From CAYZIC01 sp964478335 (lineage in GTDB: Bacteria > Verrucomicrobiota > Kiritimatiellia > RFP12 > DVOR01), in NCBI GenBank assembly GCA_964478335.1, contig CAYZIC010000015.1, forward strand, positions 1 through 38,583: DNA of 38,583 nucleotides. The letters run 5' to 3'. Below the pieces are notes generated by a model, which saw nothing but the letters and a program-made list of their open reading frames with translations, was not told the DNA's origin and made no database searches. The position numbers were made by a program, and so were the translations under genes. Positions 13,057 through 21,601 of this stretch are shown here, piece by piece (the first letter of the stretch is position 1; the number at the start of each line of letters is the position of its first letter).

Positions 13057-14601
13057 CTAGAGGAGGCCTGCTGATGAGAGGAAGACCAAGATAATGGAGA
13101 TGGGGCAAATGAAGCGCACTAAAAAGCACCACAAGCGAACTGTCCATTTGGGGAAGGTCTGATCGCCTTCTGGGAGGAGCTCTTTGGCAGCGATCTCGGC
13201 TTTCCATTCCCACCCGACGAGCAGGACGACACCAAGAGCGACAACTGGCAAACACCAGTTGGAGATGACGTTGTCGAGGGTGTCAAACCAGGAACCTTTT
13301 AAGAAAAAATCTCCCACGAGAAAACCGACAACGGACTTTAAGGTGGGGAAGTGCTCCCAAGAGGCAAAGCTAAAGACGGATAGACACCCCACGAGGGATG
13401 CGGCGACCAAGGCCATGATGGTGGCGGTCTTGCGAGAGAAGCGCGCACGCTTAACGCGCATACGATCAAGCACGATCGAAACAATCGTCTCGAGGATACT
13501 TGCAGCACTCGTGAGCGCCGCAATTGTCAGCATGATGAAAAAGAGTGCAGCCCAGACCCATCCCATGCCTCCGGGGATTTGATTAAATGTGGCAGGCAGC
13601 GTGTGGAAAATCAAGCCAGGACCACCGCCGGGCTCAAGACCCATGGCGAAGACTGCGGGGAAGATCGCCAAACCAGCTAGCAATGCTGCTATCGTATCAA
13701 GGAGACCAACCCAGAGGGAGGAGTTGATGATGTTTTCCTTTTTGCCTAAGTAGCTACCGTAGGTAATGGTGATGGCCATGCCTAGGGAGAGAGAGAAAAA
13801 GGCTTGTCCCAATGCAGCCAAAAAGACATCCCCCGTAATTTTGCTCAGGTCAGGCTTTAAGAAAAAGACCACGCCCTCCATGGCACCATCGAGGGTGACA
13901 CTACGCACAATCACGACCAAAAGGAGGATCAATAGCACGGGCATGAGGACTTTGCTCACGCGCTCAATCCCCGCTCGTACGCCGCCTAGAATAATAAAGC
14001 CAGTAGCTACATTAAAGGCAACAAATCCAGCCAATACGCGCCAGGGGGTGTTGATGTAGCCAGTGAAGATCTCCTCGGCCATTTTGGGGGTGGCGACGTT
14101 GAGTCCGCCGCTGAGTGCACGCACAATGTAGTCCAGGATGGCCCCCCCAATCACGCCATAGTAGGTCATGATGGAAAAGGCCACAATGGCACCAAGCCAG
14201 CCTAACATCATGAAGCCTCGACGGTAAAATCCCCATGAGGCGACCACGAGGGTGGTGCCCAGTAACCACGATTGGATGGAAAATAGATAGAGCGCACCCA
14301 GTAGGGAGGCAAAGGTCAAGAGCGCAATCAGGGGGGTGATCTTATTGCGGCGAGCGACAAGGTCAATCTTGCCCATAGCATTGATCACATTACGGTGGGT
14401 ATGACGACCAATCAACATCTCGCTGCACATAATTGGCAACCCTAAGAGTAGCACGCAAAATAGGTAAACCAAGACAAATGCGCCACCACCATTTTGACCC
14501 GTCACATAGGGGAATTTCCAGATATTACCCAGACCAATGGCTCCGCCTGCACTTGCTAAAATAAACCCAATTTTGCTATTCCATAACTCTCTTTTTGCCA
14601 T
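13057..14601 (-). CDS. Neurotransmitter:sodium symporter (SNF) family transporter
   Basis: The product is 514 aa with about 12 transmembrane segments. It opens with the diagnostic first helix (GAIGLGNIWKFPY), followed by NGGGAFVLVYL, as in LeuT/MhsT. The family uses the sodium gradient to import amino acids or related solutes, and the substrate cannot be read here. It has its own promoter and is followed by the Minf_1886 gene. Length and motifs are normal. Confidence 0.92.
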   Translation of the reverse strand: MAKRELWNSKIGFILASAGGAIGLGNIWKFPYVTGQNGGGAFVLVYLFCVLLLGLPIMCSEMLIGRHTHRNVINAMGKIDLVARRNKITPLIALLTFASLLGALYLFSIQSWLLGTTLVVASWGFYRRGFMMLGWLGAIVAFSIMTYYGVIGGAILDYIVRALSGGLNVATPKMAEEIFTGYINTPWRVLAGFVAFNVATGFIILGGVRAGIERVSKVLMPVLLILLLVVIVRSVTLDGAMEGVVFFLKPDLSKITGDVFLAALGQAFFSLSLGMAITITYGSYLGKKENIINSSLWVGLLDTIAALLAGLAIFPAVFAMGLEPGGGPGLIFHTLPATFNQIPGGMGWVWAALFFIMLTIAALTSAASILETIVSIVLDRMRVKRARFSRKTATIMALVAASLVGCLSVFSFASWEHFPTLKSVVGFLVGDFFLKGSWFDTLDNVISNWCLPVVALGVVLLVGWEWKAEIAAKELLPEGDQTFPKWTVRLWCFLVRFICPISIILVFLSSAGLL

Positions 14602-14624
14602 AATGAACTACTCTACTTCCTTTT

Positions 14625-14654
14625 ATTATACACTATTATTACAACAACTCTCAA
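14625..14654 (-). promoter_or_regulatory. Promoter of the SNF transporter operon
   Basis: On the minus strand TTGAGA (14649-14654) is followed after 18 bp by a perfect TATAAT (14625-14630), about 24 bp before the start codon. Confidence 0.7.
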
Positions 14655-14699
14655 GCCTCCTTGAGCCGCCCATTCAGAGATCGGCGTCACAAGGAGGCT
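14654..14699 (-). terminator. Hairpin after cysK, possible terminator
   Basis: The perfect 10-bp inverted repeat AGCCTCCTTG/CAAGGAGGCT has a 26-nt loop with a further short GCCG/CGGC pairing. There is no T-run, so termination is likely but not certain. It overlaps the next promoter's -35 by one base. Confidence 0.45.
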
Positions 14700-14710
14700 A
14701 ATCGATTGAC

Positions 14711-15625
14711 CTATTCAGGGAGATTTGAGAGGTATCGCGACCCTGAATCGGGCAATACCACGACAATTTTTTTACCTGTGTAGGCGGGTTCTTTGGCGAG
14801 GGTCAACGCGGCAGCCATTGCGGCGCCTGCGCTGATTCCGACAAAGAGGGCTTCACGTTTGGCTAATGCCACCATCGTATCGAGGGCGGAGTCGTTGTCA
14901 ATCGGCATCACGCGATCAATGACAGATTTGTCGATGATCGACGGGATGAAGTTGGCACCGATGCCTTGAATCTTGTGAGGGCCTGGCTGTCCACCTGAGA
15001 GCAGGGGCGAGCCTGCGGGCTCGACGGCAACGATCTGAATGTCGGGGCTGCGTTCTTTAAGAAATCTTGCGACGCCCATCAACGTACCGCCCGTGCCGAC
15101 ACCCGCGACAAAGCAATCGACTTGCCCATCAAGGTCTTCCCAGATTTCAGGAGCGGTGGCTTGATAGTGAGCATAGGGATTGGCGGGATTGTCAAACTGC
15201 GCAGGGATAAAGGCATTATCCATCTCTGCGGCGATCTCTTTGGCTTTGTCAACGGAGGCTTGGATACCTTGGGCACCAGGTGTCAATACCAACTCTGCAC
15301 CATAGGCGGAGAGGAGTTTGCGGCGCTCGATGCTCATGGTGTCTGGCATGGTGAGAATGAGGCGGTAGCCCTTGACCGCAGCGACCATGGCCAAGCCGAT
15401 GCCGGTATTACCGCTGGTGGGCTCGACAATTGTGGCACCGGGCTTGAGCAAGCCGGATTTTTCGGCCGTTTCGATCATGGACAATGCGGCTCGGTCTTTG
15501 GCACTACCCGTGGGATTGAATGCCTCAACCTTGGCCCAAATCTCAGCCCCGCCCTCGTTGAGGGCGTTGATGCGGATAAGGGGCGTCTTACCCACGGCTG
15601 CTAAAATAGTGGTGTATTTGCTCAT
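14711..15625 (-). CDS. cysK: Cysteine synthase (O-acetylserine sulfhydrylase)
   Basis: The product is 304 aa, a fold-type II PLP enzyme. The lysine that binds PLP is in NPTGSAKDRAA (Lys43), the phosphate/substrate loop is TSGNTGIGLA (~70-79), and GTGGTLMG (~176-183) is the PLP-phosphate loop. It makes L-cysteine from O-acetylserine and sulfide. The C-terminus is complete. The start ATG is 8 nt after AGGA and 9 nt after the apgM stop. This is the last gene of the long minus-strand operon. Confidence 0.92.
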   Translation of the reverse strand: MSKYTTILAAVGKTPLIRINALNEGGAEIWAKVEAFNPTGSAKDRAALSMIETAEKSGLLKPGATIVEPTSGNTGIGLAMVAAVKGYRLILTMPDTMSIERRKLLSAYGAELVLTPGAQGIQASVDKAKEIAAEMDNAFIPAQFDNPANPYAHYQATAPEIWEDLDGQVDCFVAGVGTGGTLMGVARFLKERSPDIQIVAVEPAGSPLLSGGQPGPHKIQGIGANFIPSIIDKSVIDRVMPIDNDSALDTMVALAKREALFVGISAGAAMAAALTLAKEPAYTGKKIVVVLPDSGSRYLSNLPE

Positions 15626-15634
15626 GAGCTAGTC

Positions 15635-16801
15635 CTAGATAAAGAGTTTATTCATGAAGTCTTCGCCAACCATTGCACCGAGCGAACCCAGTCTGCAGGC
15701 AGATTCGTCATAAACGGTGACCGAGTCAGGGGTAGCTCCAGGCATCAAGATTGAAACCGGGACGGGCTCACGGGTGTGGCAACCGGTACGCAATGGCACG
15801 GGGTGGTCTGGCAAGATTGCATAGGCGACATCATCGCCGCAAGCCTCCATCACGCGGCCAATTAAGCGCTTGTCAAAGTCTTCGATCGCTTTGAGCTTGA
15901 GCTTGAGATCCTTGGCGTGGGAGCATTCGTCAGTGGCCTCAATGTGGACAAAGACAAAGTCGTGGTCTTGGATAGCGGCAATAGCAGCATCGGCTTTGCC
16001 CTCGTAATTGGTATCGATATAGCCAGTGGCACCGGGGACGCGAATGACATCCATGCCTAAGCAGGCACCTAAGCCATTGATGACATCAACTGCGGAAATC
16101 ACGGCTGCGGTGATGCCATACTTGTCGGTGATCTTTTTGATTGCGCCTGCTCGTCCGCCACTCCATGGCCAAATGGCATTAGCTTCTCGGGCATGGAGGA
16201 CTTCTCGGGCGCGTTCGATCAAACCGCGCAAAACGGTCACGGTGTAAGAATCGCTGAGGTTATTGGCATAGGGATAGTGGCCTGCAACGGGGTTGCCATT
16301 ATTGTCATCTGGCTTGTGATAGGAGACAGGGGCGAATTCTTTGCCTGAGAGGACCAACAAATTGCGGTAGCTTACGCCGGGGAAAAAGCGAATCTTGTCG
16401 CAAGCGAGTGCTTCATTGAGCATGCTGATGGACTCGACGGCTTCGAATTGTTGCAAGTGATGACCAGCAGAATCCTCCAAGACGCCGTCCTTTTCCACGA
16501 CCAAGTTGACACGGTAGCAGACATCATCTGGCCCAAGGTGGATGCCTTGGCTGGCGGCTTCAAGGGGGCCACGGCCGCAGAGCTCGGTCTTGAGATCGCA
16601 GCCTAGCACGGACATATTAGCGACATCACTTGAGGTTGGCACGCCAGGAGGCAGGGTCAACAAGGTGCCAGAACAGCCCTTTTGGGCGATCTTATCCATG
16701 TTAGGCTTGTGGGCAACTTGTAAGGGGGTCTTGCCATTGAGTGCTTCGAGGGGTTCGTCGGCCATACCATCACCGAGAAAAACAATTACTTTACGTTTCA
16801 T
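15635..16801 (-). CDS. apgM: ApgM-type phosphoglycerate mutase / proposed homoserine kinase
   Basis: The product is 388 aa and full length. It has LGDGMADEP (metal Asp near residue 11), PTSSDVANMSVLGCD (~55-69, with the phospho-Ser region), and HIEATDECSHAKDLKLK, LPDHPVPLRTGCHT and REPVPVSI. This is the archaeal-type cofactor-independent phosphoglycerate mutase family. One bacterial branch has been annotated as a proposed homoserine kinase (TIGR02535). The cysK neighbour would fit amino-acid metabolism as well as glycolysis, so both activities stay open. It lies 27 nt after folC. Confidence 0.85.
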   Translation of the reverse strand: MKRKVIVFLGDGMADEPLEALNGKTPLQVAHKPNMDKIAQKGCSGTLLTLPPGVPTSSDVANMSVLGCDLKTELCGRGPLEAASQGIHLGPDDVCYRVNLVVEKDGVLEDSAGHHLQQFEAVESISMLNEALACDKIRFFPGVSYRNLLVLSGKEFAPVSYHKPDDNNGNPVAGHYPYANNLSDSYTVTVLRGLIERAREVLHAREANAIWPWSGGRAGAIKKITDKYGITAAVISAVDVINGLGACLGMDVIRVPGATGYIDTNYEGKADAAIAAIQDHDFVFVHIEATDECSHAKDLKLKLKAIEDFDKRLIGRVMEACGDDVAYAILPDHPVPLRTGCHTREPVPVSILMPGATPDSVTVYDESACRLGSLGAMVGEDFMNKLFI

Positions 16802-16828
16802 ATCTATATCCTTTTATAGGGTCATTAT

Positions 16829-18166
16829 TTAAATTGTGGGGTTAATGGATTCATTGGGGTCGACGCGGTCTGCTTCCCATGGGGCTTCCCCGCGCAGTGC
16901 CAAGACCTCGCCGACTAAAAAGAGTGAACCGCAAATGACGACGGTGCCATTATGGTCAGCGGCCCAGTCTGTTGCAGCCTCGATTGCCTCTGCAAGCGGT
17001 AAATCTCCCGATGCATGGCGAATACCGGATTGGTTCATTAAGGCGACAAGCTGATCTTGGGGTATGGCCCGATCGGATTGAACGGGTACCGCCCACGCCA
17101 GAGTTGTCACTGGCGCAATGGCCTTGAGTGCGGGAAGGATGGATTTATCGGCACAAAATCCAGCGACCAATGCCACATTTTTGCGTACTTGGACAGACTT
17201 GAGAGAATCGACGAGGGCGCGTACTCCGTCAGGATTATGCCCGCCATCGAGGAAGATCGCAGGATCGGAACCAATCAATTGGAATCTGCCAGGCCAAAAA
17301 GCCGTACCGATCCCCTCGACAATGGCCTTGATCGGCACATCGAGCCCTTGATTAATCAAAGCCTCAAGTGCACAAACTGCGGTGGCGACATTCTCTGCTT
17401 GATAGGCCCCCGTCAAATGGGAGATGGTCGATGGGTAGGCGCAGTTGTCGGTCACAATTTTAAAGGTTTGCCCAAAGACGGAGCGTCTAGTCGAGGTTAC
17501 GCTGACAGTTTGTGTGGCATCAACGATGGGGGCGTGATTATGCGCTGCGATGGCTTTGATCACGGTGCGTGCTTCATCTGGCATAGCGCCAATGATCACA
17601 GGACGACCAGGCTTGATGATGCCAGCTTTTTCTGTTGCGATGGCATCAAGTGAATCGCCCAATATCGAGCAATGATCTAGGGCGATGCGTGTAATGACTG
17701 AGACCAAAGGCTGCGCAATCGTATTGGTCGCATCAAAGCGCCCCCCAAGCCCAACCTCGACAATGGCAATTTTAATGCCTGCGGCTTTAAAGATCAACCA
17801 CGCGGCTGCGGTTAAGACTTCAAAAAAAGTTGCCTCGACACCCGTTGCTTGGATCGCATCCTCGACTTGGTCGAGGGCTACTTGCAGGGCTTGATCGCTC
17901 ACGGGTTGTCCATGCACAAAGAAGCGTTCATTCACGCGCAATAGATGTGGTGAGGTATAGCGGCCGACGGGGTAGCCAAAGGTGCGCAGGGCGGTTTCAC
18001 AAATTGCCGCCACGCTGCCCTTGCCATTAGTGCCAGCAATATGCATGACTGCCATATCCGCCTCAGGATGGCCTAAGGCATCGAGCAAAATCTCCATCGT
18101 CTTGAGGCCTGGCTTGATACCAAACTGCCGATGCGCACTGAGCTGTGCTAAAAAGTCTGTACTCAT
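16829..18166 (-). CDS. folC: Dihydrofolate synthase/folylpolyglutamate synthase
   Basis: The product is 445 aa, a Mur-ligase-like enzyme that adds glutamate to dihydropteroate and folates. The ATP P-loop GTNGKGS is at residues 45-51, followed by TSPHLLRVNERF (~70-81). VEVGLGGRFDATN (~136-148) and FLDGGHNPDGVRAL are the family's other marks. It starts 4 nt after cmk. With folP in the same operon it covers two folate steps. The C-terminus is somewhat extended past the LFLVGEVLA motif. Confidence 0.93.
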   Translation of the reverse strand: MSTDFLAQLSAHRQFGIKPGLKTMEILLDALGHPEADMAVMHIAGTNGKGSVAAICETALRTFGYPVGRYTSPHLLRVNERFFVHGQPVSDQALQVALDQVEDAIQATGVEATFFEVLTAAAWLIFKAAGIKIAIVEVGLGGRFDATNTIAQPLVSVITRIALDHCSILGDSLDAIATEKAGIIKPGRPVIIGAMPDEARTVIKAIAAHNHAPIVDATQTVSVTSTRRSVFGQTFKIVTDNCAYPSTISHLTGAYQAENVATAVCALEALINQGLDVPIKAIVEGIGTAFWPGRFQLIGSDPAIFLDGGHNPDGVRALVDSLKSVQVRKNVALVAGFCADKSILPALKAIAPVTTLAWAVPVQSDRAIPQDQLVALMNQSGIRHASGDLPLAEAIEAATDWAADHNGTVVICGSLFLVGEVLALRGEAPWEADRVDPNESINPTI

Positions 18167-18170
18167 GGTG

Positions 18171-18839
18171 TTACCATTCTGTGGGCAGGTTATCGATGAC
18201 CAGCGAGATGACCTCCTCGAGGGCTAAAGGGGTCGAATCAATCTTAAAGACCCCCTCAGCCAAACGCAATGGTGCGCATTTACGCGAAGAGTCAATCTGA
18301 TCACGAGCGAGGAGCGAATCCTTGACATCTTGTACACTTTGTTTAGCGATGCCCTTTTGGACTTCCTCGAGGTGGCGACGCATGGCGCGAACTTCAGGAT
18401 CAGCCTCGATATAAAACCGCGCTGGCGTATCAGGGAAAACTGCCGTGGTGATGTCTCGGCCCTCGACAATGATATCGCCAAAGCGAGTCAGAGCACGCAA
18501 ATCTGCGGTGATGCGTGCGCGGACTTCAGGCACGGTCGCCACTGGGCTGGCGTGGGCATTGATACGCGGCTCGCGCAATTCTCTATCGGGAATCACGCCA
18601 TTGACGGTGTAGACGATGCGACCATCCTCGGCGGTATACTCGATATCAATGGTTGGCAAGATGCCAACGATTGCAGCGGGGTCAGAGGTGTCGACGTGCT
18701 TTTCTAGACATTGCCAAGTGACAATACGATAGAGTGCGCCAGAATCGACGTGTAGGAAACCTTTGCGTAGACCGACAGCTTTAGAAACGGACGACTTACC
18801 GGCGCCAGATGGGCCGTCGACTGCAATCACATGTGCCAT
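18171..18839 (-). CDS. cmk: Cytidylate kinase
   Basis: The product is 222 aa. The Walker A loop GPSGAGKS is at residues 9-16, with HVDSGALYR (~30-38) and the signature VEGRDITTAVFPD (~123-135). It phosphorylates CMP and dCMP. A good AAGGAG lies 6 nt before the ATG. It stands 39 nt after cdaR, the longest gap in the operon, and folC follows after 4 nt. Its length matches the family. Confidence 0.93.
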   Translation of the reverse strand: MAHVIAVDGPSGAGKSSVSKAVGLRKGFLHVDSGALYRIVTWQCLEKHVDTSDPAAIVGILPTIDIEYTAEDGRIVYTVNGVIPDRELREPRINAHASPVATVPEVRARITADLRALTRFGDIIVEGRDITTAVFPDTPARFYIEADPEVRAMRRHLEEVQKGIAKQSVQDVKDSLLARDQIDSSRKCAPLRLAEGVFKIDSTPLALEEVISLVIDNLPTEW

Positions 18840-18878
18840 AATGCTCTCCTTGATGATCAGGTTAGATGCTCCCTAGGG

Positions 18879-19889
18879 CTACTGTGCCGAGGGGGTTAAT
18901 AAAATTTGTTCGGGTAGGACGACGACCTTTTCGACGGCCAGATGGGATGGTAATCTGACCTCTGGGGTCACGCGGATGACCGTCCCTGTGACGTAGTTGT
19001 CAAGCTCTTGGGCGTAGACTTTGACATCTTCGGGCTTGAGTTGCTTGAGCTGATTGCGACTGCCATAGAGTTGGACTTGGACAAACGCAGGCTCGGCCTT
19101 AAAGCGCACTTCGCTCCGTTGCGACTGGATGATATTGACCCACTGGGAGGGATAAGAGACAAAGGATTTTTCGCGGACGAATTGAATCTCAACAGAGATA
19201 TTTGGGGGCGAGATGTTCCATTCACCTTTGGTATCTGGCGCATTGAGCTTGACTGTCTGAGAATAAGTTGCGGAGTGTCCAGAGACATCGATCTTGCCCA
19301 GCGAGAGGCCTTGATTGAGCGCTTGCAATTGGTTGAGTCTGCGCTGAGAGCCCGTGACGGTAGCCTCTTTGGGGGAGAATGTCACCTTGACCGTACCATC
19401 AGCAGGAGCACCCTCGATAATGGGCTCACTAATGGGCAAAACTGCTGTAGCCTTGCGGTCGATGATTGCCTTAATGCGACGGGGCTCCATCTTGACGACC
19501 TGTACCGATCCCCGATTGACCACCATAGAATGTGTCAACTCGACCTCTGGGGCAACCTGTACCTTAATATAAGGCTTATCCACCCCCTGGTAGAGCATGA
19601 CATTGCGGATATCCGACTCGGTCCCACGAAAGGTCACATTGACAATACTAGGCGAAAACGCCTGCAGTGCAACCCCATCCTCGAGGCCCTCACCGACAAT
19701 CGAAAGCGGGATTGTGCAGGTATGGCTGATCGATTCGCGCACGGTATAAAAGATCGCAATCGCCAACAAAATGGAGAATATCTTGAGCGGGATATTGCTA
19801 GTCAAGCTCTTGATCATGCGCCTAACAAGTGATATCAAGATCGAGAGTATCCTCCTTTTGATTAATTTCCAGGGCATACACTCACTCAT
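18879..19889 (-). CDS. cdaR: CdaR-like YbbR-domain regulator of the c-di-AMP cyclase
   Basis: The product is 336 aa: an N-terminal membrane anchor (about residues 35-52, IPLKIFSILLAIAIFY) followed by an extracytoplasmic part with several YbbR repeats, seen as recurring FRGTES, VTGS and LYGS-type turns. In Firmicutes YbbR/CdaR binds CdaA and tunes c-di-AMP synthesis. The start at 19889 overlaps cdaA by 8 nt and has GAGG upstream. The ATG at 19817 would give a more usual short N-terminus but has a weaker ribosome site. Confidence 0.85.
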   Translation of the reverse strand: MSECMPWKLIKRRILSILISLVRRMIKSLTSNIPLKIFSILLAIAIFYTVRESISHTCTIPLSIVGEGLEDGVALQAFSPSIVNVTFRGTESDIRNVMLYQGVDKPYIKVQVAPEVELTHSMVVNRGSVQVVKMEPRRIKAIIDRKATAVLPISEPIIEGAPADGTVKVTFSPKEATVTGSQRRLNQLQALNQGLSLGKIDVSGHSATYSQTVKLNAPDTKGEWNISPPNISVEIQFVREKSFVSYPSQWVNIIQSQRSEVRFKAEPAFVQVQLYGSRNQLKQLKPEDVKVYAQELDNYVTGTVIRVTPEVRLPSHLAVEKVVVLPEQILLTPSAQ

Positions 19890-20760
19890 CGGTCACCTCG
19901 TCAGTTGCTGCTGGTGATGGTTGAATTGTAAAAATCCACCGTAAAAATCGAGGCAGCAATCCACTCTCTTGCTTGCCAAAAACCTCCTTGAAGAAGACCT
20001 TGCGTTTCCCCTTAGGGACAAATGCAGCCTTGATAAAGCGCCTGAGACTGCGGTCATTGATGTCCGAGTAGATACGTCCACCATAGGCAACGGAAACGGT
20101 TCCTCGCTCTTCGGAAACGACAATCACGAGTGCGTCGGCTTCATCTGAGAGGGTGATTGCCGCACGGTGGCGCGTGCCCATGTGCAAGGTTTCTTGGTCG
20201 TTATTAATCGGAAATACACAATGTGCCTTGTAGATGCGTTTATTGCGAATGACGATCCCGCCATCATGCAGCGGGACGGGCGGTGTCATGATTGAGGAAA
20301 GCAACTCGGTAGAGACAATGGCATCAAGCTCGGTGCCCCCCTCACACCATTGGTCGAGCGATTCGAGGCGCTCGATCGCGATCAAGGTCCCAATTTTTTG
20401 CTTGGCCAACGTAAAGATCGCTTGGATCAAATCTTCCGTTGGTAACTCGGGGAGCTTTTCATTCATGACCTTGCTATAGGTTTTTTTACCGATCAAGCTC
20501 AACGCGCGTCTAATTTCTGGGTGAAAGACGACCAAAGATGCCGCCAATAAGAAGAGGATCACGCCCCGTAGCAATTGATAGAGGACATCTAGCTCAAATA
20601 GCACCGTCAAGCCAAAGAGCGTAAAGATGAGCAAAAATCCGCCAATCATCATTTGCGCAGCGCGCGTGCCATGCAAATAGCAGAGCAGGAGATAAATAGC
20701 CCCTGCAATAATCAGGATTTGAAAGATATCCCCGAGATAGAGGCCTAGATTATCAATCAC
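19882..20760 (-). CDS. cdaA: Diadenylate cyclase CdaA
   Basis: The product is 292 aa. Three transmembrane helices occupy residues ~12-80, followed by the DAC domain with both catalytic signatures, DGG (166-168, in PLHDGGIVI) and RHR (197-199, in GTRHRAAI). It makes c-di-AMP from two ATP. It overlaps folP upstream and cdaR downstream by 8 nt each, so production is probably stoichiometric. The C-terminal ~40 residues are an extra basic and hydrophobic tail. Confidence 0.93.
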   Translation of the reverse strand: MIDNLGLYLGDIFQILIIAGAIYLLLCYLHGTRAAQMMIGGFLLIFTLFGLTVLFELDVLYQLLRGVILFLLAASLVVFHPEIRRALSLIGKKTYSKVMNEKLPELPTEDLIQAIFTLAKQKIGTLIAIERLESLDQWCEGGTELDAIVSTELLSSIMTPPVPLHDGGIVIRNKRIYKAHCVFPINNDQETLHMGTRHRAAITLSDEADALVIVVSEERGTVSVAYGGRIYSDINDRSLRRFIKAAFVPKGKRKVFFKEVFGKQESGLLPRFLRWIFTIQPSPAATDEVTDE

Positions 20761-21601
20761 GCAGAGCCCCCTTTGCCGCTAGGAATACCGCCAAGGCATC
20801 CGCCGTAGCCCGCACGTCATGCACGCGAATAATCTGAGCGCCTTGATCGGCAGCCCACAGAGCCGCCCCCATACTGCCTGCGGCACGATTGGCCGCATCA
20901 GCTTGGTCCGTGAGAGCACCGATGAAGCGCTTCCTTGAGGCACCAACCAGCACCGGCGCAATCTGCGTGAGGCGATTGGTTTGAGCCAACAAGGCAAGGT
21001 TGCCCTCGTGATCCTTGGCAAAGCCAAGGCCTGGGTCTAAGACGATTTGCTCGGCAACGCACCCCAAATCAATCAATGCCAGACGCGCCTCTTGCAATTG
21101 ATCTGCGACGGCATCAACGACATCTTGGCCATAGGCACTGAGGCCATCCATTGTTCGAGGATTACCACGAGCATGCATCAAGACATAGCCAACGCCCGAC
21201 TCGGCAATCAGCTGCCACATACCGGGCTGAGGATCGACACCAGAGACATCATTGACGATATCCACACCCGCCTCAATCGCCGCACGCGCCACAGCGGTAT
21301 GGCGAGTGTCAATCGAGATAAACGCCTCAGGCATCTCGGCCTTAAGCGCCCGAATAACTGGGCAGGTGCGCACGATCTCGTCTTGATCCGAGACATCCTC
21401 AGCACCAGGGCGCGTGGATTCACCACCAATATCCAAAATCTTTGCGCCCTCTTGATAGAGGGCGCGAGCACGCACAAGCGCGCCAGAAAGAGAGGAACAG
21501 CGGCTTCCCTCAAAAAAGGAATCCGGTGTCACATTGACAATTCCCATCAAAACGGGCTGATCAAGTGCCAACTGTCGATCTCTGCACTGCCAAACTGCCA
21601 T
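20753..21601 (-). CDS. folP: Dihydropteroate synthase
   Basis: The product is 282 aa, a TIM-barrel enzyme joining p-aminobenzoate to the pterin diphosphate. It shows GIVNVTPDSF (~20-29), DIGGESTRPGA (~57-67), NDVSG (~117), DPGLGF, GASRKRFIG and the closing IRVHDV. All are standard and full length. Its ATG shares one base with the ftsH stop (TAATG), and it overlaps cdaA by 8 nt. Confidence 0.94.
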   Translation of the reverse strand: MAVWQCRDRQLALDQPVLMGIVNVTPDSFFEGSRCSSLSGALVRARALYQEGAKILDIGGESTRPGAEDVSDQDEIVRTCPVIRALKAEMPEAFISIDTRHTAVARAAIEAGVDIVNDVSGVDPQPGMWQLIAESGVGYVLMHARGNPRTMDGLSAYGQDVVDAVADQLQEARLALIDLGCVAEQIVLDPGLGFAKDHEGNLALLAQTNRLTQIAPVLVGASRKRFIGALTDQADAANRAAGSMGAALWAADQGAQIIRVHDVRATADALAVFLAAKGALRD

